Counted from the stretch's first letter, positions 33,392 to 42,341 are shown. The stretch: 64,000 bases of DNA from Sphingomonas sp. 35-24ZXX (GCF_000786215.1 NZ_JROG01000009.1:186001-250000); one strand, 5' to 3'. Notes: generated by a model from the letters alone, not told the origin. Program-made: numbers and translations.

Positions 33392-33826
33392 TCAAAAGAA
33401 GCGGGCGTCCTGCAGGTAGATCGCGTCCACGATTGAAAACACCTGCTCGGCTAAAGGCGTGTTTATCACATCGCGTCGCTTCAATGCCGTAGCAGCCAAG
33501 TCTACATTGCTGAGCCTGCCGTCCGCATCAACGACCATGAGGGAGGGAGTGCCATCTTCCAGTTGGCGATGCACCAATGCGACGCCAATCCGGTCGTGTG
33601 CGTCCGTTCCATCGCCCCATTTACCGATAACAAGGTCGAGATTGGCTCCCTGTTCGCTGAGATGTCCGGCTGTCCAGTTCATCCAGTATGCGGCTACGCT
33701 TGGGCCGCCTTGATGATGAACCATACCCCAAACGCGGCGGCTTTCGTTTCCACAACAATCACAATGACCGCTGCTTTCGCCCATCGTTTCAACTTCGAAA
33801 GCAGTGAGGTTGGCTTGGTTGGTCAT
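33392..33826 (-). CDS. Orphan hypothetical protein with CxxC-type zinc motif
   Basis: 144 residues from the ATG at 33826. Near the N-terminus GESSGHCDCCGNESRRVWG carries a CDCCG cysteine cluster suited to metal binding. The rest reads as a compact alpha/beta domain (WMNWTAGHLSEQGANLDLVI, GVALVHRQLEDGTPSLMVVD, LAEQVFSIVDAIYLQD). I have the impression of a family seen sporadically in proteobacteria but cannot name it. Base composition is lower in G+C than its neighbours. Confidence 0.65.
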   Translation of the reverse strand: MTNQANLTAFEVETMGESSGHCDCCGNESRRVWGMVHHQGGPSVAAYWMNWTAGHLSEQGANLDLVIGKWGDGTDAHDRIGVALVHRQLEDGTPSLMVVDADGRLSNVDLAATALKRRDVINTPLAEQVFSIVDAIYLQDARFF

Positions 33827-33924
33827 GCCGCTGGACATATACTCGCCGATGGCAGGAAACCACCCAATTCCGGACTTTGCCCCCCCAACGGCCAATCCCA
33901 AAACCAGCCGCGCTTAATCCCTCT

Positions 33925-33952
33925 CCGCTCAGCCTGAGCCTGTCGAAGGCCC
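33925..33952 (-). repeat. Dispersed 28-nt repeat, copy 2 (inverted)
   Basis: Begins CCGCTCAGCCTGAGCC and ends GTCGAAGGCCC; its reverse complement is identical over 28 nt to the copy at 34285-34312. Confidence 0.85.
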
Positions 33953-34040
33953 TGCGCTGGCCATGGCCTGATATCCGGACGCTCTCCGGCGAAAGCCGGA
34001 CCCCAAGAGTCGTCGGGCACTTCGGCCTGCGAGCCATTTC

Positions 34041-34102
34041 TTCGCGTCTCCGCGTCTTCGCCTGAACCAGTAGAATTTCACGCGAAGACGCGAAGACGCG
34101 AA
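34041..34102. repeat. 21-bp inverted repeat of CTTCGCGTCT type
   Basis: The left arm (34041-34061, TTCGCGTCTCCGCGTCTTCG plus C) and the right arm (34082-34102) are complementary at 20 of 21 positions with a 20-nt spacer. Each arm is itself a degenerate 9-10-bp tandem of CGCGTCTTC. Confidence 0.8.
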
Positions 34103-34284
34103 TGCGCGAAGGGGAAGGCGCTGGAAGTCGGCGGCGGCTGTGCAGCATTCATCATCGGTAGCCGGTCCCCTGCGTAGGCCGGGAGCATCTCCAGACCGCA
34201 GTGCCGGGTGCGAGGGGAGGAGATGAATGTCTGCCTTCGCAGGCAATCGGGCCGGGGTTGCGTCATGGGGTGGCGGTCAGTGCG

Positions 34285-34312
34285 GGGCCTTCGACAGGCT
34301 CAGGCTGAGCGG
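34285..34312 (+). repeat. Dispersed 28-nt repeat, copy 3
   Basis: Begins GGGCCTTCGACAGGCTC and ends AGGCTGAGCGG. It is in opposite orientation to the copy at 33925-33952, so the pair could form a long stem or mark the ends of an element. Confidence 0.85.
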
Positions 34313-34343
34313 GCGGGGGGGCGCCCTCTCTCCCGCGCAGCGG

Positions 34344-35855
34344 CTATTTCTGGATCAGCTTGAGCGGCACCGTTTCGGCCTGACCGGGAAGGACAAGCTC
34401 GCTCCTGCCCGAAATCATCGCCGACCCGCGCTGTCTGCGCTTGGCCTCGTAGAGCGCTGCATCGGCATTGCGCAGCAGCTGGCCGCGATCCTTGACGGCA
34501 CCGCCCAGCCAGCAGGCGCCGATGGTCGCGGAAACGCTCAGCGTCACGCCGTTGGTGCTGACCGTGTATTGCAGGTCGTACAGCAGCCGGCGCAGCATGC
34601 TGGTCAGATCCTTGAGGATCGCCTGGTCGGAGATCAACAGCACAAACTCGTCGCCGCCCAGCCGGGCTGCAAAGCAGTGTGACAGATAGTCCGCATTGAG
34701 CCGGGCGGCCATGACGCGAAGCACCTCGTCACCGGCATGATGCCCAAATCGGTCATTCACCGCCTTGAAGTGATCGAGATCGATCAGCAGCAGCGCGCAA
34801 CGCTCTTCGTTCTCGATTGTCGCCTTGATCTTTTCGTCGACGACCTCGTTGAAGCGACCCCGGCTGGCGATACGCGTCAGCTCGTCGGTATGCGCAACCT
34901 GGCGCAATGCCTCTTCCATCGTGAAGCGCGCGGTAACGTCCTGAAAGACGCCGATTAGGGCAACGGGCTGACCCTTGTCCATTTCGATCTCGCCCATGCT
35001 GCGGACGCGCCGAAATTCACCCTGCGCGGTGGTGAAATCGGTCTCGACGTCGAACGGTTCGCCGGTTGCCATGGTGCGTTCCAGCGCCTCGGTGACGATG
35101 GCGCGCGCCTTGGGGGGATAAAAATCCAATGCCGAATCGAGAGGTTTGCCATCGCCCGGCGGAACGCCATGGATCGCATAGGTCTGTTCGGACCATTCGG
35201 TCTTGTTGTCGGCGAGCGTGAGGCGCCACGATCCAATCTTCGCCATGCGTTCGGCCTGACGAAGCTGGCGGTGTTTGCGATCCAGTGCCTGGAGGGTTCG
35301 CTCGCGCTCTTCGGCGAAACGGACCGCCTCGGCAGCCGAAGCCCTTGCGGCGATCAGGGTCTCCACCAACCGTGCCAGCTCCAGCAGCATGTCGAGGTCG
35401 CCGGGATCGACATCGCGCGGCTGGTCGTCGATCACGCACAGCGTTCCCAAGGGGACCCGCTTCGATGCGGTCTGCTGCGTCTCGGCATGGATCGGGACGC
35501 CCGCGTAGAACCGGATATTGGGTGCGCCGGTGACAAGCGGGTTGCTGGCAAACCGATCGTCCCTGGTCGCATCGGGAACGATCAGGACGTCATCGGCCGC
35601 GATGGCATGCGCGCAGAATGCAAACTCGCGCGGCGTTTCTTGCAGATCCAGGCCAATCTTGGACTTGAACCACTGGCGATCCTTGTCGACCAGGGTGACA
35701 AGCGCGATCTTGTAGCCCGTGAGGCGCTGGGCCAGCCGCACGATGGTATCGAACTCGCGCTCGGGGGGCGTGTCGAGAAGGCGCAGCCTGTCCAGTGTGG
35801 CAAGCCGCGCGTGTTCGGCATCGGTGACCACGTCATCTTCTCCACAATCCGTCAT
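34344..35855 (-). CDS. GAF-PAS-GGDEF diguanylate cyclase
   Basis: 503 residues. An N-terminal GAF domain (RLRLLDTPPEREFDTIVRLA to LGTLCVIDD, about residues 20-170) is followed by a PAS domain (KIGSWRLTLADNKTEWSEQT to ALIGVFQDVTARF) and a GGDEF domain (DELTRIASRGRFNEVVDEKI onward). The active-site loop is LGGDEF (GGDEF at residues 400-404), so c-di-GMP synthesis is expected. An RxxD inhibitory site is not seen just upstream. No transmembrane segment is present, so it is a cytoplasmic sensor; the GAF subtype is one often found in redox- or light-responsive enzymes. Confidence 0.9.
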   Translation of the reverse strand: MTDCGEDDVVTDAEHARLATLDRLRLLDTPPEREFDTIVRLAQRLTGYKIALVTLVDKDRQWFKSKIGLDLQETPREFAFCAHAIAADDVLIVPDATRDDRFASNPLVTGAPNIRFYAGVPIHAETQQTASKRVPLGTLCVIDDQPRDVDPGDLDMLLELARLVETLIAARASAAEAVRFAEERERTLQALDRKHRQLRQAERMAKIGSWRLTLADNKTEWSEQTYAIHGVPPGDGKPLDSALDFYPPKARAIVTEALERTMATGEPFDVETDFTTAQGEFRRVRSMGEIEMDKGQPVALIGVFQDVTARFTMEEALRQVAHTDELTRIASRGRFNEVVDEKIKATIENEERCALLLIDLDHFKAVNDRFGHHAGDEVLRVMAARLNADYLSHCFAARLGGDEFVLLISDQAILKDLTSMLRRLLYDLQYTVSTNGVTLSVSATIGACWLGGAVKDRGQLLRNADAALYEAKRRQRGSAMISGRSELVLPGQAETVPLKLIQK

Positions 35856-35981
35856 GGTCTGACCATTCCCCTCGCGCGCCCTAATTTACGGTTAACGGGC
35901 GGCAAGGTGTGGATGACGGCCACCGGGCCGATGCCTCGTCAATCGGGGGTTGCGAAGGACGATGCGCCCGAGGCTGCAGCG

Positions 35982-37157
35982 CTAGCTGAACAGCCCCCGG
36001 ATCGCGCGCCAGATCGGCACCGGCGGGCGCCCGGCCAGTACGCGGGCCTTGTCCATGAAGGTCGATTTGCCTGCATAGAAGCGCGCGATCAGCGCATCGG
36101 GCAGCGTGTAGAAGCGTTCGAGAACGCGATAGCGTTCATCAGGCCCGGCGGCCTTGAACAGCATCTTGGTGAGCATCCGGTAGAAGCCGTCTGCCTGCCA
36201 ATGGTCGAGGCTGGTCTTGCGGCTCATCTCGGCGAGCGCTGCGCCCGACAGGTCGGGCATTTCGGCAATATGCGCGGCTAACCGCACCGCATCGGGCAGC
36301 GAATAGCCGGTAAGGCCATGGAACAGCGCCGCGCGCGTACCGGCCTTGGCGACATCGCCGCCGGTCGATTGCCAGTATCCGCCGAAATCGCCGCCATAGA
36401 CCACCGGCAGCGCGCCGGTCTCGGTGCGGCTGACGCGTTCGACCTGCCAGCCCTTGGCATCGGCATAGGCGCTGATCCGGGCTGCCAACGCCTGGGTGTC
36501 GAGGTCCGAGGTGTCGCTGTAATAGGTGTCCTCGACGAACACCTCCATCGGGCTGATCGGCAGGCAATAGACGAAGCGATAGCCGTCCATCTGTTCGACC
36601 GTCGCGTCCATCACGATCGGCCGGGTCAGGCCATGCGGTTCGGACAGGTGCAGCATCTGCCCCATGAACTTCTGCCATCCGCAGCGCAGGTGACGCACGT
36701 TGCCGCCGCCGCGCGCATCGATGACGCCGCCCGCCTCGATCCGCGCGCCGTTTTCCAGCACGACATTGGTCTGGCTGGCGGCCAGCGCGCGCACGCCGGT
36801 GACGATGTGGTGCGCGGGCAGTTCCTCGCGGAGATAGGCATCGAACCGGTCAGACAGGATCGAATAATAACTCTCTTCCAGCGCGCGTTCGTGCCCCGGG
36901 AATTTCACGTCATAGCCGCGCCAGCCATGGCAGACGAGCGGAGCGACCAGCCAGCGGTGCTCGCTTGCGACATCGGGGCCGAAGAACGACCAGATATGGT
37001 TGCCGCCCAGCGTCGCGCTTTCCTCGATCAGCAGCACGTCAAGCTCGGGCCGCTTGCGCCGCAGCGCGAGCGCGATCAGCCCACCGGCGAGCCCCCCGCC
37101 GAGAATCGCGACATCGCACTTGAGTGTCTTGCTGGAGATATTGCGCGGGGATTTCAT
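35982..37157 (-). CDS. crtY: Lycopene beta-cyclase
   Basis: 391 residues. The FAD/NAD-binding N-terminus (CDVAILGGGLAGGLIALALR) and the CrtY blocks ATLGGNHIWSFFGPDV, VIDARGGGNVRHLRCGWQKF, VYCLPISPMEVFVEDTYYSD and LPVVYGGDFGGYW, then GLTGYSLPDAVRLA identify the proteobacterial CrtY family. It cyclises both ends of lycopene to beta-carotene, so this bacterium should make yellow to orange carotenoids. Other crt genes are not in the window, apart from a possible hydroxylase at 38782. Confidence 0.93.
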   Translation of the reverse strand: MKSPRNISSKTLKCDVAILGGGLAGGLIALALRRKRPELDVLLIEESATLGGNHIWSFFGPDVASEHRWLVAPLVCHGWRGYDVKFPGHERALEESYYSILSDRFDAYLREELPAHHIVTGVRALAASQTNVVLENGARIEAGGVIDARGGGNVRHLRCGWQKFMGQMLHLSEPHGLTRPIVMDATVEQMDGYRFVYCLPISPMEVFVEDTYYSDTSDLDTQALAARISAYADAKGWQVERVSRTETGALPVVYGGDFGGYWQSTGGDVAKAGTRAALFHGLTGYSLPDAVRLAAHIAEMPDLSGAALAEMSRKTSLDHWQADGFYRMLTKMLFKAAGPDERYRVLERFYTLPDALIARFYAGKSTFMDKARVLAGRPPVPIWRAIRGLFS

Positions 37158-37285
37158 GTTCCTTCCGCCCTAGCCGAGCGCAGCGGCTAGGGAAAGGGGG
37201 GAAGGGGGCGGACCAGCGCGCAGATCAATCTGTTGAAAGACCTTCGAGTAAATTCATCCTGTGCAGATATGTCCGGAGCAGATCG

Positions 37286-38626
37286 CTATTGGGTCGTTGG
37301 GGCGGTAGCCGCAGATATGCCGGGAGTAGGACGATCGGTTGAAAACGGGCAGAAAACAACTTCCGAATATGTTCGACCGACATATTGTTCGTCGAACTGT
37401 GACCTTTGCCTTTCTTCATCGGTCAGGTTTTTCGCCATTTCGATCAAAGCGTTATCAGCCGTAGTCAAACTTGTTTTCGCCTCGGCCTGCAGCCGCTGCT
37501 CAGCTTCCAGAATCTTGGCCTTGGTCTGGACCTGCGGGTCGGCCGCAATGATGGCCGCCAGAGCCGTATCGTCCACCACCGAATTTTTTGCGATTGCTTC
37601 AGCTACAAGTGTTGCCCTGATCGACCCTTCGACCTCTTGCTTGTCTCTGAGTGCGACCCTGACTCTCTCGTCTGCCTTGGCCAACTCTTGTCGCGCGAAG
37701 GCAATCTTGTCGAACTGGTTCTGCACGGCAATCGGTCGCCCATTCACCGATGCGTTCACGAACTGGTTCGCCCCGGTGCGGATTGCCGCCAAATCAGCGA
37801 GTTGGCGCCGCATCACCTCGACCCCCGGTTGATCCGAGCGCTCGATGGCCTGAGCTGCAGCAGCAAGACCGGTCGTCAGCGAACAGCTTGCATGATATTG
37901 CAGCGCATCGGCAACGCCAGCCATCGTCGGGTAGAGATTAATCGGGCAGCTCTGACGAAGCTGAATGTCGCGCAGCTTGTGATTCCGCTCCTTTTCGTAA
38001 CCTGCGACAAGCACCTGAATAGTCTGATTGGAAAACCAAGCGTCATTAACCGCCACGCGCGTGCCCGTTGCAACGCCAGATGCGCCGGACAGAATGCGCG
38101 CCGCCTGCGCGCCCTCAACGATGCTGCCAACGCCGCCGGTTGCGATTGACAGGAAGCTCAGCCAGGAATTGGTTTGCCCGTCGAATGTCTTGATGTGTGC
38201 CGAATACCTTCCGCATTTCCGGTTCGAGATGCCGACAAGTGCCTGGATCAGTTCGTTTCTCTGTTCAGTAGGGCTTCGGCTGCCATTGAGCACTTGCCTG
38301 TCTTCGCTGGCAAACAGATAGTCATGCAGCAAGGTTCTGAGGGGATTGCAATCGATGCGGCCGGGTGTTCCCGACCTGTCGCGCTTCCATCCTATGCGGT
38401 CGGTATCGGCGGCCAGTGTCGAGTTGGCCGCCGCAGCCAGTTCCGGGTTATGAATTTTTCGAGACAGAAGGCTGATCACAAATTCCGGATCGTCCATGCA
38501 GTGGTCCAGATCACGCCCGAAAAGCGGCTCGGCACTCGCCAGCCTCAAATCTTCATTCAATATGCTTTCGCAACCACTTAAAAGAAATGCGCCAACCAAC
38601 ATGAAATGAAATTTTGCATAGGCCAT
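37286..38626 (-). CDS. Orphan lipoprotein with long helical C-terminus, A+T-richer
   Basis: 446 residues. A lipobox (VGAFLLSGC, Cys19) follows a hydrophobic leader, so it is an envelope lipoprotein. The central part has a glycine-rich hydrophobic stretch (SIATGGVGSIVEGAQAARIL) that could insert into a membrane. Residues about 290-420 are strongly helical and charged (FARQELAKADERVRVALRDK, AKAKILEAEQRLQAEAKTSL), predicted coiled coil. It is clearly lower in G+C than crtY and the hydroxylase on either side, which suggests insertion between them. No family is recognised. Confidence 0.7.
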   Translation of the reverse strand: MAYAKFHFMLVGAFLLSGCESILNEDLRLASAEPLFGRDLDHCMDDPEFVISLLSRKIHNPELAAAANSTLAADTDRIGWKRDRSGTPGRIDCNPLRTLLHDYLFASEDRQVLNGSRSPTEQRNELIQALVGISNRKCGRYSAHIKTFDGQTNSWLSFLSIATGGVGSIVEGAQAARILSGASGVATGTRVAVNDAWFSNQTIQVLVAGYEKERNHKLRDIQLRQSCPINLYPTMAGVADALQYHASCSLTTGLAAAAQAIERSDQPGVEVMRRQLADLAAIRTGANQFVNASVNGRPIAVQNQFDKIAFARQELAKADERVRVALRDKQEVEGSIRATLVAEAIAKNSVVDDTALAAIIAADPQVQTKAKILEAEQRLQAEAKTSLTTADNALIEMAKNLTDEERQRSQFDEQYVGRTYSEVVFCPFSTDRPTPGISAATAPTTQ

Positions 38627-38781
38627 GGCTTTTCCCCCGATAAAGCAATGCGACCTTTATTATTTGAGAAACTCACATGTATGTTTGGGGAGAGTCAATT
38701 CGAACATGGTCCGTTCCGGATGGATGGCGATGCGCCAGTCACATTTTGCAGTCCCCCCAAATTCGCGCTAAGGCGTCATCC

Positions 38782-39573
38782 ATGCTGGGTTCCTCCCATA
38801 TCGTGCTGTCCGCGCTGGCCATGACGTTGATCGTCGGGGTGCGCTATCTGATGACCAGCGGATTGTTCGCCTGGCTGACCAGCAAGGTGCGGCCGGGCCT
38901 GTATTCCGGGCTGAAGCCGCAGATCGGGCAGGAGATCCGCTGGTCGCTGTACAGCGCGGCGATCTATGGCATCCCCACCGGCATCGTCGCCTGGGGCTGG
39001 CAGAATCGCGGCTGGACGCAGATCTACACCGACTGGAACGCGTGGCCGCTGTGGTATCTGCCGGTATCGGTGATCGCGTTTCTGTTCGCGCACGACACCT
39101 GGTTCTACTGGACCCACCGCTGGATGCATCAGCCCAAGTGGTTCCGCATCGCGCATGCGGTGCATCACGACAGCCGCCCGCCAACCGCCTGGGCGGCGAT
39201 GAGCTTTCACCCGATCGAGGCGCTGACCGGCGCGGTCGTCATCCCCGTTCTGGTGTTCGTCATCCCCATCCATGCCGCGATGCTGGGGCTGGTGCTGGCG
39301 ACGATGACGCTGATGGGCGTGACCAACCATATGGGGTGGGAGCTGTTTCCGCGCTGGCTGGTGCAGGGGCGGCTAGGCAAGGGGCTGATCACCGCGAGCC
39401 ATCACCAGCTGCACCATGCGCGCTACACCTGCAATTACGGGCTTTATTTCCGGTTCTGGGACAGGCTATGCGGGACGGACAAGGGGCTGGGTAGCTTTCA
39501 GGGCACAACGCCAAGACCGCGTGGAGCATCGCCGCTGGGCGATTCGACCCGCTCGGCGACAACCGGGAGTTGA
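38782..39573 (+). CDS. Sterol desaturase / fatty acid hydroxylase superfamily protein
   Basis: 263 residues from the ATG at 38782; earlier in-frame starts precede the first membrane helix needlessly. Several membrane helices surround the eight-histidine di-iron motif: HDTWFYWTHRWMH, then HAVHHDS and HHQLHH. Members hydroxylate or desaturate lipids, sterols or carotenoids. Its position near crtY makes a carotenoid or hopanoid substrate possible, but that is only inferred. The DUF2141 gene starts 4 bp after its stop. Confidence 0.85.
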   Translation: MLGSSHIVLSALAMTLIVGVRYLMTSGLFAWLTSKVRPGLYSGLKPQIGQEIRWSLYSAAIYGIPTGIVAWGWQNRGWTQIYTDWNAWPLWYLPVSVIAFLFAHDTWFYWTHRWMHQPKWFRIAHAVHHDSRPPTAWAAMSFHPIEALTGAVVIPVLVFVIPIHAAMLGLVLATMTLMGVTNHMGWELFPRWLVQGRLGKGLITASHHQLHHARYTCNYGLYFRFWDRLCGTDKGLGSFQGTTPRPRGASPLGDSTRSATTGS

Positions 39574-39577
39574 AGGG

Positions 39578-40012
39578 GTGAAATTGCACAAGACGATGAC
39601 GCTCGGGCTGCTGGGCCTGCTTGCCCTACCCGGGGCTGCACCGGTCAGCACGGTGGAAATCACGGTCGATCATCTGCGCTCGGCCAAGGGGCTGCTGCAA
39701 CTGTGCCTCACCGCCAACGAAAAGAGCTTTCCTGATTGCGAAAAGGACAAGAACGCCCACCGGCTGACCGTCCGCGCCAAGGACGGGATGGCCCGCTTCG
39801 AGAACCTGCCTGCGGGCCAGTATGCGCTGGCGATCGTCCATGACGAGAACGGCAACAACAAGCTGGATACCTTTGCCGGCATCCCCAAGGAAGGCATCGG
39901 CTTTTCCCGCAACCCCAGCTTCAGCTTCGGCCCGCCGCGCTTTTCGCAGGTGGTGTTCGTCGCGCAGGGGGAAGGCACCAGTCAGCGGGTGAAGATCAAA
40001 TATTATCTGTAG
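39578..40012 (+). CDS. DUF2141 secreted protein
   Basis: 144 residues from a GTG at 39578; an ATG at 39596 would also retain the signal sequence (MTLGLLGLLALPGAAP). The mature part has the DUF2141 features TVEITVDHLRSAKGLLQLCL, FENLPAGQYALAIVHDENGN and FAGIPKEGIGFSRNP, a small periplasmic beta-sandwich of unknown role. It directly follows the hydroxylase gene, a pairing that recurs in sphingomonads and hints at a shared envelope role. Confidence 0.87.
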   Translation: MKLHKTMTLGLLGLLALPGAAPVSTVEITVDHLRSAKGLLQLCLTANEKSFPDCEKDKNAHRLTVRAKDGMARFENLPAGQYALAIVHDENGNNKLDTFAGIPKEGIGFSRNPSFSFGPPRFSQVVFVAQGEGTSQRVKIKYYL

Positions 40013-40023
40013 ACCGCGCGCGC

Positions 40024-40548
40024 ATGGCCCGGCCCCTGTTCCGTTCCCGCCTCCGGGCGTTTCAGGCGATGCTGGGCGACGCGCCCGACCCGGCGTTCAT
40101 CGCCACGCTGGAGTTCCTCGAGAACCGCGACCTCGACCTGTCGATCCGCATCGGCGGCATGCTGGCGTTCAATGCGCTGATGACGACCATCGGCACCCAC
40201 CCGATTTCCGCCAGCCCCGGCGCGCCGCTCAGCGTCGATGCCGCCAGCCAGCCGGTGCTGACCATCCTTAGCCTGATCGGCCTCGCGCCCCTGGTGGTCT
40301 CCAGCATATTGTGCCTGCGCGCGCTGCTGCTGGGGGAGGAGTTCGATACCGACGGTTTCGAGGACAGCCTGCGCCCCGGTGCGGAGGCTGAAAGCCCGGA
40401 AAAGCTCCAGCGCCGGCTGTTTGCGACCTTCATCCACTCAATCGACGCGCAGGCTCATCTTCTCCGCCAGTCGGTGCGGGCGACGTTCGTCGGCGGCGCG
40501 ATGACGCTCGCGGTCTGGGCGGCGATCCTGTGGGACAAGATGGGATAA
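40024..40548 (+). CDS. Hypothetical three-helix membrane protein
   Basis: 174 residues. Hydrophobic segments lie near residues 42-58, 78-97 and 152-170, with a charged cytoplasmic stretch between the second and third (GEEFDTDGFEDSLRPGAEAE). The layout (charged helix, two membrane helices, cytosolic linker, terminal helix) is loosely like DUF5706/Pycsar-effector membrane proteins, but sequence similarity is too weak to claim this and no nucleotide cyclase is nearby. It follows the DUF2141 gene by 11 bp. Confidence 0.6.
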   Translation: MARPLFRSRLRAFQAMLGDAPDPAFIATLEFLENRDLDLSIRIGGMLAFNALMTTIGTHPISASPGAPLSVDAASQPVLTILSLIGLAPLVVSSILCLRALLLGEEFDTDGFEDSLRPGAEAESPEKLQRRLFATFIHSIDAQAHLLRQSVRATFVGGAMTLAVWAAILWDKMG

Positions 40549-40670
40549 AAGGGGACGGTGGCGGTCGCCGACCTGCCACCGGCGCCAGACGGCAGACCCC
40601 CGATCGCGCGGCTCGGAACCAACTGCGCTGTCGCGCGCATCCCTGGCACACCCCCGCCAGGAGCCATCGC

Positions 40671-41120
40671 ATGACCGAGACGAACCCCGACACGCCGCTT
40701 TCGCGGATCGCCAAGGCGATGCAGGACATCGATTTCGCGATGCTGAGCACCCATGCCGAGGGCGGGGCCATCGGCGGGCGACCGATGAGCAACAATCGCG
40801 AGGTCGATTACGACGGCGACAGCTATTACTTCACCTGGGAAGATTGCCGTATGGTCAACGACATCAAGCGCGACCCCCAGATCGGGCTGTCGCTGCAGGG
40901 CAAGACATCGCTGTTCGGCGCACCGGGCATCTTCATCGCGGTCGAAGGAACCGCGGACATCGTGCGCGACAAGGCGCAGTTCGAAAAGCACTGGAGCAAG
41001 GATCTGGAGCGCTGGTTCGAGCAGGGCATCGATACCGAAGGCCTGGTGATGCTCCACGTCCGCGCGACGCGGGTCGCGTACTGGGATGGCGAGGACGAGG
41101 GCGATATCGTGGTCGGGTGA
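40671..41120 (+). CDS. Pyridoxamine 5'-phosphate oxidase-like general stress protein
   Basis: 149 residues from the ATG at 40671 (Shine-Dalgarno CAGGAG 7 nt upstream). The split-barrel flavin-binding pattern is IDFAMLSTHAEGGAIGGRPM, YYFTWEDCRMVNDIKRDPQI, GLSLQGKTSLFGAPGIFIAV and FEKHWSKDLERWFEQG, matching the general-stress FMN/F420-type family (COG3871). Such proteins bind flavin and are linked to stress survival; the reaction is unknown. Confidence 0.85.
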   Translation: MTETNPDTPLSRIAKAMQDIDFAMLSTHAEGGAIGGRPMSNNREVDYDGDSYYFTWEDCRMVNDIKRDPQIGLSLQGKTSLFGAPGIFIAVEGTADIVRDKAQFEKHWSKDLERWFEQGIDTEGLVMLHVRATRVAYWDGEDEGDIVVG

Positions 41121-41197
41121 AGGGACGCGCGCCTTCGCGTTCTGAGAGTCCAGGATCGATCCTCCCGAATTTTCCGGGCCGGATTGCGCTGCAGCAC

Positions 41198-41584
41198 CTA
41201 TCTAAGCACCGCGATCGCCGACAGCCAGCCCCAGTTCAGGAGAAGGCCTGTATGGGTGGCGACCTTCCACGCGCGCGACGCCCGCGCCATGCCGCGCCTG
41301 AAGGTCCAGTAACGGACCAGCACACTTACCACCGTTGAAAGCGCGACCATCGCCACGCCCGTCACGGGCAGCGATAGCAGGAACGCGAGTGCGAAAAACT
41401 GGACCATCATCGCTCTGACAAACCACACGATCGGCACCGCGCGGTAGGTCGCCTCTGGCAGGAAGCTGCCGATATCGGTCGAGCGGACGCCTATGTTATC
41501 GTCCGGCGTTGGCGGCATGCGTGCATCAATCGTGCGGATGATTGTGCCAGCCGGATTGGCGGGATTGTCCTGATTCTCCGCCAC
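41198..41584 (-). CDS. Hypothetical membrane protein
   Basis: 128 residues. A polar N-terminal 45 residues precede two hydrophobic segments (IVWFVRAMMVQFFALAFLLS and VTGVAMVALSTVVSVLV), followed by a basic loop (RYWTFRRGMARASRAWK) and a final short helix. No family is recognised. Confidence 0.55.
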   Translation of the reverse strand: MAENQDNPANPAGTIIRTIDARMPPTPDDNIGVRSTDIGSFLPEATYRAVPIVWFVRAMMVQFFALAFLLSLPVTGVAMVALSTVVSVLVRYWTFRRGMARASRAWKVATHTGLLLNWGWLSAIAVLR

Positions 41585-41658
41585 AAGCCCAACCCCCTTT
41601 CTGGCTCATCCGCCACTCCACTCAGGCACCTCCCGAGCGCGGCCGCGGTCCTGTCGCC

Positions 41659-42078
41659 TCACCAGACATTGATGGTCATCGTGATCTTCCCTTCGCCCTC
41701 GCCCGAGCAGATGTAGACGATGGCCGACGGCACGACGCTCTTGCCGCGATATTTCGGTTCCACGACCATGCGGTTGATGCTCTTGAGGTCGATCAGTCCG
41801 CTGATCCGGTCATACGCGAAGTCGAGCGCCACCTGCGTGCCCGGCGGGACATAGCCGGTGTTCTCCGGGATGTTCTCCCCACCGAACCGTTTGGGAAAGT
41901 AGAGGATCTTCTTGAGCTCCCCGCGCCTTGCCAGAGCCTGAGCCTTGGCGCGGCTGGTGACATGCGAAAAGTCCATCTCCATCGCCTGACCCTCCTTGGG
42001 CGCCATCGTCCAGGCGGGCGGGGCGAGTGTCAGCGCGGCCAGGATCGCCAGTGCCAGAGCTGCGTACAAGATCCTCAT
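41659..42078 (-). CDS. Secreted hypothetical protein
   Basis: 139 residues with a signal peptide (MRILYAALALAILAALTLA). The mature part is a small beta-rich domain (FSHVTSRAKAQALARRGELK, GTQVALDFAYDRISGLIDL, SAIVYICSGEGEGKITMTIN). No named family is recognised. It stands alone between two gaps. Confidence 0.6.
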   Translation of the reverse strand: MRILYAALALAILAALTLAPPAWTMAPKEGQAMEMDFSHVTSRAKAQALARRGELKKILYFPKRFGGENIPENTGYVPPGTQVALDFAYDRISGLIDLKSINRMVVEPKYRGKSVVPSAIVYICSGEGEGKITMTINVW

Positions 42079-42341
42079 CGCATCGCCCCCACGCCATGCC
42101 GCAGCCCCGCGCTGCAGGGGCGAGCATAAGGTGGTAACGGCAAGAGGTGGAGCCTTTGGCGGGAAAGTGGGTCCGAAATGGAGCAGATGGGACGATGCCG
42201 GTCACACAACCAAAGTAGGTGAACCGGATGGCAAGGCGCGGGCACCGGCGAGGAGCAGGTCCTTCAGGTGGCGCAGTGTCGGTATCATTATTGAGTTCGC
42301 TGCCGAACGCGCTGAATATTGCGGCATCCGTCAGGCCAACC

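Larger units (their letters stand above)
33827..34343. other. Repeat-rich intergenic gap
   Basis: No gene is supported in this stretch of about 515 bp. It holds two inverted copies of a 28-nt dispersed repeat (33925-33952 and 34285-34312) and, between them, a 21-bp near-perfect inverted repeat (34041-34061 with 34082-34102). The arrangement could be the footprint of a small non-autonomous element. Confidence 0.6.
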
